Source of the DNA: an archaeon
GTDB lineage: Archaea > Thermoproteota > Nitrososphaeria > Nitrososphaerales > UBA183
Reading direction: 5' to 3'
Assembly (NCBI GenBank): GCA_021828185.1
Contig: JAKASI010000001.1
Coordinates: 62,001-126,000, forward strand
DNA: 64,000 nucleotides
Shown here: piece by piece, positions 35,000 to 43,982 of the stretch
Layout: every line of letters begins with the position of its first letter
Numbering within the stretch: position 1 is the stretch's first letter
Translations under genes and position numbers: made by a program
The notes under the pieces: model-generated
Told to the model about the DNA's origin: nothing
Databases searched by the model: none
Seen by the model: the letters and a program-made list of their open reading frames with translations, nothing else

Positions 35000-36574
35000 C
35001 TACATCTTCGGGGTCTGGCGGGCCTTCCCCAGCCCTGCGGGGGCGAGGTTGAACTGGATTGTCTTGATCTTGGTCATCTCGTCGATGCTGTATCCGACCC
35101 CCTCCCTCCCCAGCCCCGAGTCTTTGTTCCCCCCGAAGGGGAAGTAGCCGATGCCGTGAGACGGGGCGTCGTTTATGCTCACAGAGCCCTCGTCAAGGGC
35201 CTTGGCCACCCTCCAGGCCGTGTAGAGGTTGTTGGTGAACACGCAGGAGTCCAGCCCGTACCGTGACGCGTTCGTGAGCTCGATCGCCTCCTGGACACTC
35301 TTGACCCGCATGATCGTAACCACGGGGCCGAACGTCTCTTCCGTTGCGATTCTCGTATCCGGAGGGACGAAGTCGAGCACTGTCACGTCGAAGTAGGAAC
35401 TCCTGTGCTTCCCACCCTTCAGGAGTTTGGCTCCCTTCTCAACGGCGTCGTCGACCAGCGCCTGGACCCTTTCAGCGGCATCGGGGTTGATCAGAGGGCC
35501 CACGGCGGACTGCGCGTCCCGGGGGTCTCCCAGCTTCCACACGTCGGCCTCTTTGACGAGCAGCTCCACGAAGCGGTCGGCCACCCCTTCCTCCACGAAG
35601 ACCCTGCTGATGGCATCGCATCTCTGGCCTGAATACTTCAGGGACCCTTCGAGGACCTTCTTTGCCGCGAGCGCCAGGTCCGCGTCGGCGGCGACGATGG
35701 CAGCCCCCTTCCCTCCGAGCTCGAGGTGCATCTTCTTCATCCCAACGACCTTCGCGATGTGCTTCCCGACTTCGGTGCTCCCCGTGAGCGTGATCATCCC
35801 GACGTGATCGTGCAACACCAGCGCCTCCCCCACTTCCTTGCCTGAGCCTGTTATGATGTTGAATCCTCCAGCCGGGACCCCTGCCTCCTGCAGCACCCGC
35901 CCGAAGAGGAGCGCCACGATTGGGTCGTCACTCGCAGGCTTCAGCACAGCGACGTTCCCAGCGACGATTGCCGGGACCACCTTCGCGACGACGGAGAAAA
36001 GAGGATAGTTGAACGGAGAGACGCAAGCGATGACCCCCAATGGCTCATGGATCACGAGCGCGAACTTCGCCATCGTGTCCTCGGACCAGTCGCCAGGGAC
36101 ATACTCTCCGAAAATCTTCCTCGCTTCCTCCATCGTCATCTTAATCCTGTTGATCGAGGCTCTGACCTCGGCTTCGGCCATGTAGACCGGCTTGCCGGCC
36201 TCCAGGACCATGGTCCTGACGAAGTCGTCACGATGAGCCTGCAGGATGTGCCTGGCCTTGTTGAGGAGGTCTATCCTGTCTATCGCGGGGATGTCCCTGA
36301 TGGACCTCCTTGCGCGGTAGGCAGACTCCACCGCCTTCTCTGCGTCGCCCACTGTGCCTGCCTGAACCCTCGCAATCACCGAGTCGTCGATTGGGGTGTC
36401 GACAGGCAGGGTGCGCTGGCCAGCGGCGCACGTCCACCTGCCGTCTATCAGCATCTTGAATTCGGGTATCCCTCTGAGGACGTCATAGCAGTCAGCGAAC
36501 AGCTCTGACAGCCTGAGCTCGGTCGGCGCTCTGCCAGGCACGTCACTTCTGTCTGCGGTGGGAAGATTCGACAT
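35000..36574 (-). CDS. gapN: Aldehyde dehydrogenase, archaeal GAPN-like
   Basis: A 524-aa NAD(P)-dependent aldehyde dehydrogenase. Motifs: SPFNYPL, ITLTGSTEVGKHI, LELGGKGAAIV with the general-base Glu, and the nucleophile Cys in SGQRCDAISRV, a form shared with archaeal non-phosphorylating glyceraldehyde-3-phosphate dehydrogenases. The end has PFGGNKDSGLGREGVGYSI. The adjacent deoC produces glyceraldehyde-3-phosphate, which supports GAPN activity (G3P to 3-phosphoglycerate); succinate-semialdehyde or other substrates remain possible. Confidence 0.85.
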   Translation of the reverse strand: MSNLPTADRSDVPGRAPTELRLSELFADCYDVLRGIPEFKMLIDGRWTCAAGQRTLPVDTPIDDSVIARVQAGTVGDAEKAVESAYRARRSIRDIPAIDRIDLLNKARHILQAHRDDFVRTMVLEAGKPVYMAEAEVRASINRIKMTMEEARKIFGEYVPGDWSEDTMAKFALVIHEPLGVIACVSPFNYPLFSVVAKVVPAIVAGNVAVLKPASDDPIVALLFGRVLQEAGVPAGGFNIITGSGKEVGEALVLHDHVGMITLTGSTEVGKHIAKVVGMKKMHLELGGKGAAIVAADADLALAAKKVLEGSLKYSGQRCDAISRVFVEEGVADRFVELLVKEADVWKLGDPRDAQSAVGPLINPDAAERVQALVDDAVEKGAKLLKGGKHRSSYFDVTVLDFVPPDTRIATEETFGPVVTIMRVKSVQEAIELTNASRYGLDSCVFTNNLYTAWRVAKALDEGSVSINDAPSHGIGYFPFGGNKDSGLGREGVGYSIDEMTKIKTIQFNLAPAGLGKARQTPKM

Positions 36575-36592
36575 TGCCTGAGGCCCATCGCT

Positions 36593-37333
36593 TCAACCGG
36601 ATTTCGGCTCGGCTACGGGCTTGTTGCCGGCAGCAGCAGGCCACTCGCCCATTATCTTCGCTCCTGAACTCGTCCCAATCCTGTCTGCGCCCGCGGCGAT
36701 CATCGCCAGCGCCTTCTCCAGCGTGCCTATCCCGCCGGCGGCCTTGATCCTGGTCTTGGAGAGGAGGCTCTTCCTCAGGAGCTTCACGTCTTCCACTGTC
36801 GCTCCGCCCGTCCCCATGCCGGTCGACGTCTTGACGAAGTCTGTGCCCGCCAGCTCCGCCAGCCTGGCCGCCTTCACCTTCTCTTCATCGGTCAGGTAGC
36901 AGCACTCGATGATGACCTTGAGGAGCCTCGAGCGGGTGTGGCAGAACTGGGAGACGCTGTTAATCTCATTGAACACCAGGTCGTGGTCCCCGGATCTGAA
37001 CGCCCCGATATTCATCACCATGTCGATTTCGCCGGCCCCGTCTTCCACAGCCTTCACGGTCTCCGCAAGTTTGATGCTGGCCGTATCGGACCCGAGGGGA
37101 AACCCTACGACTGCGCAGACCTTCACGCCGCTCCCTTCCAGATGTTCCCTTGCCCGCCTTACGTTGCAGGGAGCGATGCAGACGCTCCAGAAGTCGAATC
37201 GCTTGGCCTCTTCACAGAGCCGGTCGACGTCCGTCACCGTTGCGGTGGCCTTCAGCAGGGTATGGTCTATGCGCTTGGCGAACTCCGTCCTGCTCGGCGA
37301 CATTCCCTTGCCTGCCACCAGCTCCACTGTCAC
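36593..37333 (-). CDS. deoC: Deoxyribose-phosphate aldolase
   Basis: A 246-aa class I aldolase: 2-deoxyribose-5-phosphate to glyceraldehyde-3-phosphate + acetaldehyde. The Schiff-base lysine is in TDFVKTSTGMGTGGAT, the proton-relay lysine in RIKAAGGIGTLEKAL, and AVVGFPLGSDTASIK is also diagnostic. It is transcribed ahead of the GAPN-like gene with an 18-nt gap, linking deoxynucleoside breakdown to lower glycolysis. Confidence 0.93.
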   Translation of the reverse strand: MTVELVAGKGMSPSRTEFAKRIDHTLLKATATVTDVDRLCEEAKRFDFWSVCIAPCNVRRAREHLEGSGVKVCAVVGFPLGSDTASIKLAETVKAVEDGAGEIDMVMNIGAFRSGDHDLVFNEINSVSQFCHTRSRLLKVIIECCYLTDEEKVKAARLAELAGTDFVKTSTGMGTGGATVEDVKLLRKSLLSKTRIKAAGGIGTLEKALAMIAAGADRIGTSSGAKIMGEWPAAAGNKPVAEPKSG

Positions 37334-37449
37334 AGTGATGATATTAGGGCTCTCTTAGATAATTCGCTGTCACGTTTTTCATTACTGAAAACGACCGCCG
37401 AGGCTCTGCAACGATTAAATCGGAAGAGCAGGCGAGTGGTACGAGTGGA

Positions 37450-38610
37450 TTGAAGGTCAAGACCTACGCCTTCGTGGCAGCCCTGTCTTTCTTCACCTCG
37501 CTGACAGTGGGCAACGTTCCATATCTCTTCTTCGGCTACGGCGCCAGCGCCCTGGGGATGCTGACCGCCGGGCTCCTGCTCGACCCCGTAGCCGGCACCG
37601 CCGTCTACTTCCTCGCAAACGCCGCGGCCCTCGGGATGGTGGCCTACACCCAGTCGGCCTTCACCCTCCTCGTGGTCGGGGCGGTGATAGTGAGGCCGAT
37701 CCAGGTGTTCGCCCTGGCCAAGCTCAGGCAGAAGATAGGCACTGTAGGTGCTTCACTGAGCGTCGTGCTGCTTGGGACAGCCCTCGCCACCGTCCTCGGC
37801 CTGCTCTTCTACGGCGGCCAGGCGACAGGGACTCCCCTGACCTTCTTTGACGCCTTCTGGGTCCTCCCCGCGGATCTGATTGCCAAGGGGGCCGGGAGCG
37901 CCAAACCTGGAGGGGCTCTCCTTGCGGGGGCGGTCCTGGTCTCGGCCCTCGGGATTTTCCTGTCCGCGAGTTCCTTCTTCATCCCACTCGGGCTCGGGAT
38001 CGGTGCCGTCCTGCTCGTCGCCGCCACCTGGGCGACCACATCCACGAGATCATCGAAGCGGGCCGCGGCGCTGGTCTTCGTCTTGGCCATCATCCTGGTG
38101 CCGGCATCTCTGGCCGCGAGCCCCGTTGCGCTCTCCCGCAGCGCGCACAACGCCTTCTACCCCATCTACCCGAGCTCCCTGTCCCAGTCCCAGTGGGTCC
38201 AGACCAACTCTTCGGGCTCCTGCGCCCAGGGGAACCTGGCCGGGGCCGGCACCGTCCAGAACGGCGTCTGGGGCTTCCAGAGGCTCAGGGTGATAGACAC
38301 CTGCGTCACGGTCAGCGGAGTCATCATGGGGATTGCGCCGCAGTACGGCCCTGCGAACGACAACGACTTCCAGGTGGACATCGAGCTGGACCCGCAGTAC
38401 GCGTCACTCCTCTCCGTCGGGAACTACGTCGTGGGAGGCGCCCTGATGCACGTGGAAGTGGTCCCGTCAGACCAGGGCCCGCTCGCAGCTCAGCTGCACG
38501 CGATGCAACCAGGGGAAAGGATCACAGTCACCGGAGCCCTGATCCTCGACACCGACCATGGTTACGGCGCGGAGATACATCCCACGTGGGCGGTCCGGCT
38601 CGGGCCGTAG
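37450..38610 (+). CDS. Multi-spanning membrane protein with extracellular C-terminal domain
   Basis: A 386-aa protein. The first about 170 residues hold hydrophobic segments with an arrangement like energy-coupling-factor S components (small helices, VGNVPYLFFGYGASALGML, LLDPVAGTAVYFLANAAALGMV). More helices follow to residue 220. The last 165 residues form an exported domain with two cysteines (SGSCAQGN, IDTCVTV) and a C-terminal segment VTGALILDTDHGYGAEIHP that resembles OB-fold-like domains ending in 'DTDHGW.EIHP'. No known fusion of this type comes to mind. The TTG start is provisional. Confidence 0.55.
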   Translation: MKVKTYAFVAALSFFTSLTVGNVPYLFFGYGASALGMLTAGLLLDPVAGTAVYFLANAAALGMVAYTQSAFTLLVVGAVIVRPIQVFALAKLRQKIGTVGASLSVVLLGTALATVLGLLFYGGQATGTPLTFFDAFWVLPADLIAKGAGSAKPGGALLAGAVLVSALGIFLSASSFFIPLGLGIGAVLLVAATWATTSTRSSKRAAALVFVLAIILVPASLAASPVALSRSAHNAFYPIYPSSLSQSQWVQTNSSGSCAQGNLAGAGTVQNGVWGFQRLRVIDTCVTVSGVIMGIAPQYGPANDNDFQVDIELDPQYASLLSVGNYVVGGALMHVEVVPSDQGPLAAQLHAMQPGERITVTGALILDTDHGYGAEIHPTWAVRLGP

Positions 38611-38681
38611 ACAGGGCTCCGCTTCCCAAACCCGCTAGGGTAGAACCTTAAATCGAATCGGGAGCGATTTGAGACCTTGGG

Positions 38682-39221
38682 TTGCCGCCGCCAGCGGTCA
38701 GGACTGTGAAGGACCTCCTCTACTGGCAGTACGCCAAGATAATCTCGAACTCCGCGGGCGCAGGCAAGAGGAATTACGGCTTCATTATGGACAGGTTCAA
38801 GAAGCTGAAGTCAGGCGACATCCGATGGTCTTCATCGATCAGGGAATACGTGAAGGAGCACGAAGTACCCGACAAGTGCGTCTATTGCGGCGCGCATGGG
38901 GACCTGACCGTCGAACACATGCTCCCAAGGTCGCGAAGGGGGCCCGACGTCCCCGAGAACGCGGTCTGGGTCTGCACCAGCTGCAACTCGAAGAAGGGAG
39001 GCAAGAGACTGTACGAGTGGTATGGCCTAGAGAGCAGGAACGCACTCCCACGGATTGCGGAAGGCAAATATCTCAAACTTCTCTATTCCCTGCACGAAAG
39101 GGCTGGGACTCTGGACGCTCTCCCCGCGGACCTTTGCCCATCCTGTGACCTGGGTAGCAGGTGTCCTGTCGAAGGCAGTCTGACGGTCTACTGCCTGGAA
39201 GGAACCTTTGCCAGGGCCTGA
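38682..39221 (+). CDS. HNH endonuclease-domain protein
   Basis: A 179-aa protein. The central region has the HNH fold: CVYCGAHGDLTVEHMLPRSR with a zinc CxxC, the catalytic His in VEHMLPRSRRG, and NAVWVCTSCNSKKG with the second CxxC. A further Cys cluster near the C-terminus (CPSCDLGSRCPVEGSLTVYC) may bind another metal. Such stand-alone HNH proteins act in DNA repair, restriction or homing; nothing nearby points to one role. The start is a TTG, about 30 nt below a CTTAAAT box. Confidence 0.75.
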   Translation: MPPPAVRTVKDLLYWQYAKIISNSAGAGKRNYGFIMDRFKKLKSGDIRWSSSIREYVKEHEVPDKCVYCGAHGDLTVEHMLPRSRRGPDVPENAVWVCTSCNSKKGGKRLYEWYGLESRNALPRIAEGKYLKLLYSLHERAGTLDALPADLCPSCDLGSRCPVEGSLTVYCLEGTFARA

Positions 39222-39228
39222 GCGGCCT

Positions 39229-39735
39229 TCAGCCGTATGACGGGTACCTCAGCCTCAGGAGCCTGCGCATCTCCGAAGCGAGCCTTTCGTCCATTTCCTT
39301 CTGGCTCTTAGAGAGGCTGATCTGCCCCGGTCCAGTCAGCACTAGGGGGCCTTCGGCGTAAGCCCTTCCCATTTCCGGAGCCACAGGTTCAGACCTCATC
39401 ACAGACATCAGCTCGGCAAGCGTCCCCTCCCTCGGACCCGCCTCTCCGCCCCCCACAATCTGGAGAGCGAGCTCGGGCGGGAGTGCCCTGTAGCCGTAGG
39501 AGAACGGTCCCCTCGGCCTTCTTCGGAACGCCTCGACCTCCGACCCGATCACGATGGGGGCCGGCTTGAACAGTGTATCCAGCTTGAGCATCCAGGCCGT
39601 GTCCGGGCCTGACACCGCCGCGTCGAAGAAGCCGAACCTGGGCGACGGAGACAGGACGAAGCTCCACCCCTTCGGGTTCCTGGAGTAGCTCTCCATCATC
39701 CGCCTCTTCAGGTCCTTCCCTTCCATGAGGTCCAT
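39229..39735 (-). CDS. Conserved-looking protein of unknown function
   Basis: A 168-aa soluble protein with an even composition and no membrane segment or signal peptide. No motif or family was recognised. The region GYRALPPELALQIVGGG and a charged C-terminal helix (KSQKEMDERLASEMRRLL) are the most structured parts. It ends 8 nt from the convergent HNH gene. Confidence 0.55.
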   Translation of the reverse strand: MDLMEGKDLKRRMMESYSRNPKGWSFVLSPSPRFGFFDAAVSGPDTAWMLKLDTLFKPAPIVIGSEVEAFRRRPRGPFSYGYRALPPELALQIVGGGEAGPREGTLAELMSVMRSEPVAPEMGRAYAEGPLVLTGPGQISLSKSQKEMDERLASEMRRLLRLRYPSYG

Positions 39736-39789
39736 GCTTCTCAGGCCCCCGAGGCTCGAAGTCGTATAAACGCGTTGAGGCGCGGGGCT

Positions 39790-40896
39790 TTGGGGGTAGA
39801 GCTCTCGGCCCAGCGTCCCGAGGAAGCGGACGTCGCCATCATCGGCGCCGGGATAGTCGGCCTTGCCGTGGCCTATCGCATCTCAAAGGTCTTCAAACGG
39901 GTCGTTGTCATCGAAAAGGAAGCCGAGCCGGGGACCGGGGTCACTTCGGGGCAGGCAAACGTCATCCACGTGGTCCAGCTCCCCTTCGGCTCCCTGAAGA
40001 GCAGGCTCGCGAGAAAGGGGAACGTCATGTACGACGGGCTCTGCCGGGACCTGGGGGTCAAGCTTGACCGCATGTCTTCCCTGCTGGTCGTCAAAGGATG
40101 GCTCAGGCTCCCTGTCCTCTTCGCCGTGTACCTCTATCTCAAACTCGAGCTGCGCGGGCAGTTCAGGGTCCAGCTCATGCGAGGCGAGGGGCTGCGGAAG
40201 ATGGAGCCGCTCCTTGCGGACGACGTCTCTGGAGGCATCGTCGTCCATGGGTATGGGACTGTCGACGTGGAATCGCTGGTGTCGAGGCTGCGGGAGGAAG
40301 CGGAGAGGATTGGTGTAGTCTTCAGGTTCGGCCGTGAGCTGGCTGCAGCCGAGCGGGTGGAGGGGGCGACCCTCCTGAAGACGACCGGCGGAGACGTGAA
40401 GGCAGAGTTCGTGGTCAACGCCGGCGGACTCTGCTCGGACGACGTCTCTAGGATGCTCGGCAAGGACCTCGGCCGGCAGGAGCCGGGGCTGGGGGTCATG
40501 GCGGTCTACTCGGGGATTAGGTTGAAGAACGTCGTCGCGCCGCTCCCTCTGAGCGTCGGTTCACGGACCAAGGGGGGCGCGATAATCCCGGCCACCGACG
40601 GCACGACAATCGTCGGGCCGACGCTAAGGGTCACCAGCTCGAAGGAGGACAAGGCGTACACCGAGGAGGACCTGGAACTCCTGAAGGCGAAGTTCAGTCC
40701 CCTTCTGAAAGAGAAAGGGAAGCTGGTCAGGGTCTACACCGGCGTGAGACCGCTCTCTCCCACGAGGGACTTCATCATCGAATACGACAGCGCCAGGAAG
40801 GTGGTCAATCTGGTGGGGATCGAGTCCCCTGGCCTCACGGCCGCGCCTGCGATAGCTGAAATGGTGGCAGACATGCTCGCCAGGGAGAAGGCATGA
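39790..40896 (+). CDS. FAD-dependent oxidoreductase (glycerol-3-phosphate dehydrogenase-like)
   Basis: About 368 aa of the DAO fold. The dinucleotide-binding motif is DVAIIGAGIVGLAVAYRIS, followed by VVIEKEAEPGTGVTSGQANVIH, typical of GlpA/L-2-hydroxyglutarate oxidase relatives, and a C-terminal NLVGIESPGLTAAPAIAEMV. A TATA box (GTATAAA, 39764-39770) is too close to the TTG at 39775; the TTG at 39790 lies 24 nt below it and was chosen. It overlaps the FGGY kinase gene by 4 nt, forming a three-gene operon that suggests oxidation of a glycerol-phosphate-like compound. Confidence 0.8.
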   Translation: MGVELSAQRPEEADVAIIGAGIVGLAVAYRISKVFKRVVVIEKEAEPGTGVTSGQANVIHVVQLPFGSLKSRLARKGNVMYDGLCRDLGVKLDRMSSLLVVKGWLRLPVLFAVYLYLKLELRGQFRVQLMRGEGLRKMEPLLADDVSGGIVVHGYGTVDVESLVSRLREEAERIGVVFRFGRELAAAERVEGATLLKTTGGDVKAEFVVNAGGLCSDDVSRMLGKDLGRQEPGLGVMAVYSGIRLKNVVAPLPLSVGSRTKGGAIIPATDGTTIVGPTLRVTSSKEDKAYTEEDLELLKAKFSPLLKEKGKLVRVYTGVRPLSPTRDFIIEYDSARKVVNLVGIESPGLTAAPAIAEMVADMLAREKA

Positions 40897-42281
40897 GCCA
40901 AGGGGTCTACGCCTGCGTTGACGTCGGGACAACGAGGATCAAGCTAGCTCTCTACGACGACGAGCTGCATGGGAAGGTCTCGGAGACCCTCAGCGTGCCA
41001 GTCGGGGCGGACGGCCTCCAGGATGCGGAGGAGCTCTTCCGGGCCGTCAAGCATCTCGTGGAACGAGGAAAGGAGCTGGGCGCCAGTTCTGTGGGCCTTT
41101 CGACCTACAGGGGGTCCACCGTCGCCTGGGACAAGGAAGGCAAGCCGCTCACCCCCATCGTGACCTGGACTGACAGGGGTTCCACCTCCATCTACAGGAG
41201 ACTGCCTGCATATCTCAAGTTGATGGGGAAGATCCCGCCCTTCGACCTGATCATATCCCCGTACTCCCCCGTCCTGAAGTTCCTCAGGCTCGGGGAGCTG
41301 AACCCGTCTCTACCAGAGGACGCCATGATGTGGACCGTCGACGCATACCTGGCCTACAGGCTCACAGGGAAGTTCGTGTCTGACGCAACCAACGCGTGCC
41401 TGTCAGGCATGGTCGACCCGAGGTCGATGAAGGAGATAGGGGCAGTCAAGTCCCTCTTCAAACTCAAGATGGAGACTCCACAGCTGGTGGAGAACACCGA
41501 GCGCATCGGGGAACACAACGGGATGGAGGTGAACGCCCTGGTCGCAGACCAGCAGGCGGCGAGCGTCGCCGAGGGGGCGGTCGAAGGAGGGGTGGGAAAG
41601 GTCACCAATGGGACGGGGACGTTCGTCGACATTCCCACGGCAGGCTTCGCCCGGAGGGGGGAGCTTATACCGCTCGTCCTGCTCAAGCACAGGGGGAAGG
41701 TCTGGTTCGGGGTAGAGGGATATCTTCCGACCTCCGGTAGGGCGGTCGACACCATGCTCGCTATGGGGGTGCTGAGGGATTACTCCGACCTGGAGGTCGA
41801 GCCTGGCGGCGACGTGATCTTCATCCCTGCCCTTTCAGGGCTTCAGGTCCCTCGGGTCCCCGACGCGAAGGGGGTCATAGCTGGTCTCACCCTGGGGTCT
41901 GACAGGACGGCCGTGGTGTCGGGGCTCCTGAAGTCCATAGCCTTCCACGTCAGGCTCGTCCTCGAGCAGTCAAGGGAGCGACCGCAGGTCCTCAGGGCCG
42001 ACGGGGGCCTGTCGAAGTCCGACGCACTGCTGAAGACAATCTCTGCCGCCACGAAGACCAGGGTGGAGAGGGATGCGGACATCGAGGCGACGGCGAGGGG
42101 GCTCGCCATGCTGCAGCTGGTCTCCACGGGCAGGTCCTCTCTCGAAGCGCTCCTTAGGGCCAAAAGTGAAAGGGAGGCCTTTGGTGAGACAGGAGACGCG
42201 AAGCTTGAGGAAGAGTACGAGAAATGGATGAACCTGACAAGATTGTTGAGGAGCTCGAAGGGGTCCTACCTGGCCGAGTGA
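40893..42281 (+). CDS. FGGY-family carbohydrate kinase (glycerol kinase-like)
   Basis: A 462-aa kinase with the ASKHA fold: N-terminal CVDVGTTRIKLALYDD phosphate-binding loop, VTNGTGTFVDIP, an FGGY-type C-terminal domain with IAFHVRLVLEQ and RADGGLSKSDALLK. It phosphorylates a polyol or sugar. Position between a GlpA-like oxidoreductase and an AGPS-like FAD oxidase favours glycerol, but xylulose-type substrates cannot be excluded. It overlaps its upstream neighbour by 4 nt and its downstream neighbour by 58 nt. Confidence 0.85.
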   Translation: MSQGVYACVDVGTTRIKLALYDDELHGKVSETLSVPVGADGLQDAEELFRAVKHLVERGKELGASSVGLSTYRGSTVAWDKEGKPLTPIVTWTDRGSTSIYRRLPAYLKLMGKIPPFDLIISPYSPVLKFLRLGELNPSLPEDAMMWTVDAYLAYRLTGKFVSDATNACLSGMVDPRSMKEIGAVKSLFKLKMETPQLVENTERIGEHNGMEVNALVADQQAASVAEGAVEGGVGKVTNGTGTFVDIPTAGFARRGELIPLVLLKHRGKVWFGVEGYLPTSGRAVDTMLAMGVLRDYSDLEVEPGGDVIFIPALSGLQVPRVPDAKGVIAGLTLGSDRTAVVSGLLKSIAFHVRLVLEQSRERPQVLRADGGLSKSDALLKTISAATKTRVERDADIEATARGLAMLQLVSTGRSSLEALLRAKSEREAFGETGDAKLEEEYEKWMNLTRLLRSSKGSYLAE

Positions 42282-43576
42282 CCAGGGACGTCAAGCCGTA
42301 CCTGAAGGACTGGTGGCCTCTGACGTGGATAAGCGACGAGCCTCTCGGTTCGGCCATCGCCGCGGCGAAGCCAACCAACGTCGACCAGGTGGCGGCCCTC
42401 GTGAAGTTCGCGGCATCACAAAAAGTCCCTCTCTACATCCACGGCGGAGGTAGCTCGGTTACCGGGGCTTCGATCCCATCCAAGGGGATAGTCGTCGACA
42501 TGCAGGGGATGAGCCAGATACTGGACCTCGACACGGACAACAAGACCGTCACCGTCCAGGGAGGGGTGAAGCTCAAGCAGGTAGAGGCGAAGCTCGGCGC
42601 CCAGGGGTTCTCCCTCTTCCAGTTCCCCCAGTCGCTGGAGCTGGTCACCGTCGGCGGCTACATCTCCACTCTCGGTACGGGGCAGTACAGCAGCCTCTAC
42701 GGTGGGATAGAGGACACCGTGCTCAGGCTCGAGGTGGTCCTCCCGACCGGGGAGGTGGTGTGGACCCGCAAGCGCGGAGCGCCAAGATCATCGGTCGGTC
42801 CCGACCTCAGCAAGCTGTTCCTCGGAGCAGAAGGCTCGTTCGGCATCATCACGGCCGCGGAGCTGAAGATCCATCCCCTTCCGAAGCACACCTGGAAGGC
42901 GGCGTACACTCTGGGGAACTTTGAGGCGGGGGTCGCTGTTGCGAAGCAGCTGATGGGCTTGGACGTCAAGCCCGCGGTCTGCAGGCTGTACAACGAGGTC
43001 GAGTCCGCCATGCAGTTCCAGGGTCCCACCCCGCTGTTGCTGCTGATATATCACGCCAACTCGGCGAAGGTGCTGGAAGAGGTCAAGGAGGAGGTGTCTG
43101 CCCTGTTGAGCGGGAGCGCGTCAGCCATGGACGCGACCCTGGTCGACAGGTGGCTGGAGAAGAGGTTCAACTTCAGAGAGGACATCGAGAACGTGAAGAA
43201 GATGGGGTACACCCTCGAGACCATCGAGGTCGCCTCCAAGTGGAGCAGGATCGTCGAGATGTACGTGGACGTCATGAACACCCTGGGTGACATCCAGGGA
43301 GTGGCCGGGGTCGGGGCCCACCTATCGCACATCTACGACCAGGGGGCGTGCCTATACCTTACGATACTCTTCGAGCCCAACACCGACATCTACTGGTCCA
43401 TCTGGGAAGCGATGGCCAAGATCACCAGCACCCACGACGCCACCATCTCACACCATCACGGGGTCGGGATCCTGAAGAGGGCGTATGCGAGGGACGAGGT
43501 GCCCATGGGGCTCATCAAGAAGATCAAGCGTGCGCTTGACCCGGACGGGACCCTGAGCCCCGACAGGCTTCCCTGA
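42224..43576 (+). CDS. FAD-linked oxidase (GlcD / alkylglycerone-phosphate synthase-like)
   Basis: A 450-aa flavoprotein of the VAO/PCMH fold. The FAD-binding half has YIHGGGSSVTGASIPSKGIVVD and TVGGYISTLGTGQYSSLYGG. The C-terminal half contains TISHHHGVGILKR, the His-rich motif typical of alkyldihydroxyacetonephosphate synthase and related D-lactate/glycolate oxidases. The ATG lies 58 nt inside the end of the kinase gene. In this operon it may oxidise or rework a glycerol-derived acid or phosphate. Confidence 0.85.
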   Translation: MDEPDKIVEELEGVLPGRVTRDVKPYLKDWWPLTWISDEPLGSAIAAAKPTNVDQVAALVKFAASQKVPLYIHGGGSSVTGASIPSKGIVVDMQGMSQILDLDTDNKTVTVQGGVKLKQVEAKLGAQGFSLFQFPQSLELVTVGGYISTLGTGQYSSLYGGIEDTVLRLEVVLPTGEVVWTRKRGAPRSSVGPDLSKLFLGAEGSFGIITAAELKIHPLPKHTWKAAYTLGNFEAGVAVAKQLMGLDVKPAVCRLYNEVESAMQFQGPTPLLLLIYHANSAKVLEEVKEEVSALLSGSASAMDATLVDRWLEKRFNFREDIENVKKMGYTLETIEVASKWSRIVEMYVDVMNTLGDIQGVAGVGAHLSHIYDQGACLYLTILFEPNTDIYWSIWEAMAKITSTHDATISHHHGVGILKRAYARDEVPMGLIKKIKRALDPDGTLSPDRLP

Positions 43577-43635
43577 GGGGCACGGGCTCTATTCTGTCGT
43601 TGAGAGATGGCGGAGAATATCGTCGGTGTTAGGCG

Positions 43636-43821
43636 TCATGGCATAGGTCGTGGTCTGCCTTCGAGCAACTTCTTGATGTCTAGAAGCGCCCGCTCTATCC
43701 GCTTCAAGGCCCTGTAGAACCAGTAGATGACGCCCACTATGATGAGGAGCCAAACAACCGTGATCAGCGTGCTGATGAGGCTGTTGATGTCGATGGCATA
43801 CTGGCGTGAGATGTCGGTCAT
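43636..43821 (-). CDS. Small single-span membrane protein
   Basis: A 61-aa protein starting MTDISRQYAIDIN. One hydrophobic helix (TLITVVWLLIIVGVIYWFY) is followed by a basic amphipathic helix (RALKRIERALLDIKKLLEG). No family was recognised. An in-frame ATG at 43902 also exists, but the coding character begins at 43821. Confidence 0.55.
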   Translation of the reverse strand: MTDISRQYAIDINSLISTLITVVWLLIIVGVIYWFYRALKRIERALLDIKKLLEGRPRPMP

Positions 43822-43936
43822 AAGCAACCGTAATGGATGCGGGTTCGTTAAGCGTTCGCCTAAAATCCCTCCCCCTTTGATTCCTTTCATCTCGGGGTCC
43901 ATCCGTTCAGGTCCTCATGGAACCCGTCACGACAGC

Positions 43937-43944
43937 TTTTTATT
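43937..43944 (+). promoter_or_regulatory. TATA box of the Hsp20 gene
   Basis: The stretch TTTTTATT lies inside the longer open frame that begins at 43917. Transcription would begin about 25 nt downstream, near 43968, so the functional start should be the ATG at 43983. Confidence 0.5.
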
Positions 43945-43982
43945 CCGAAGGCGTCTTCATCGCGGCTGCATTGCTCAGGCAG

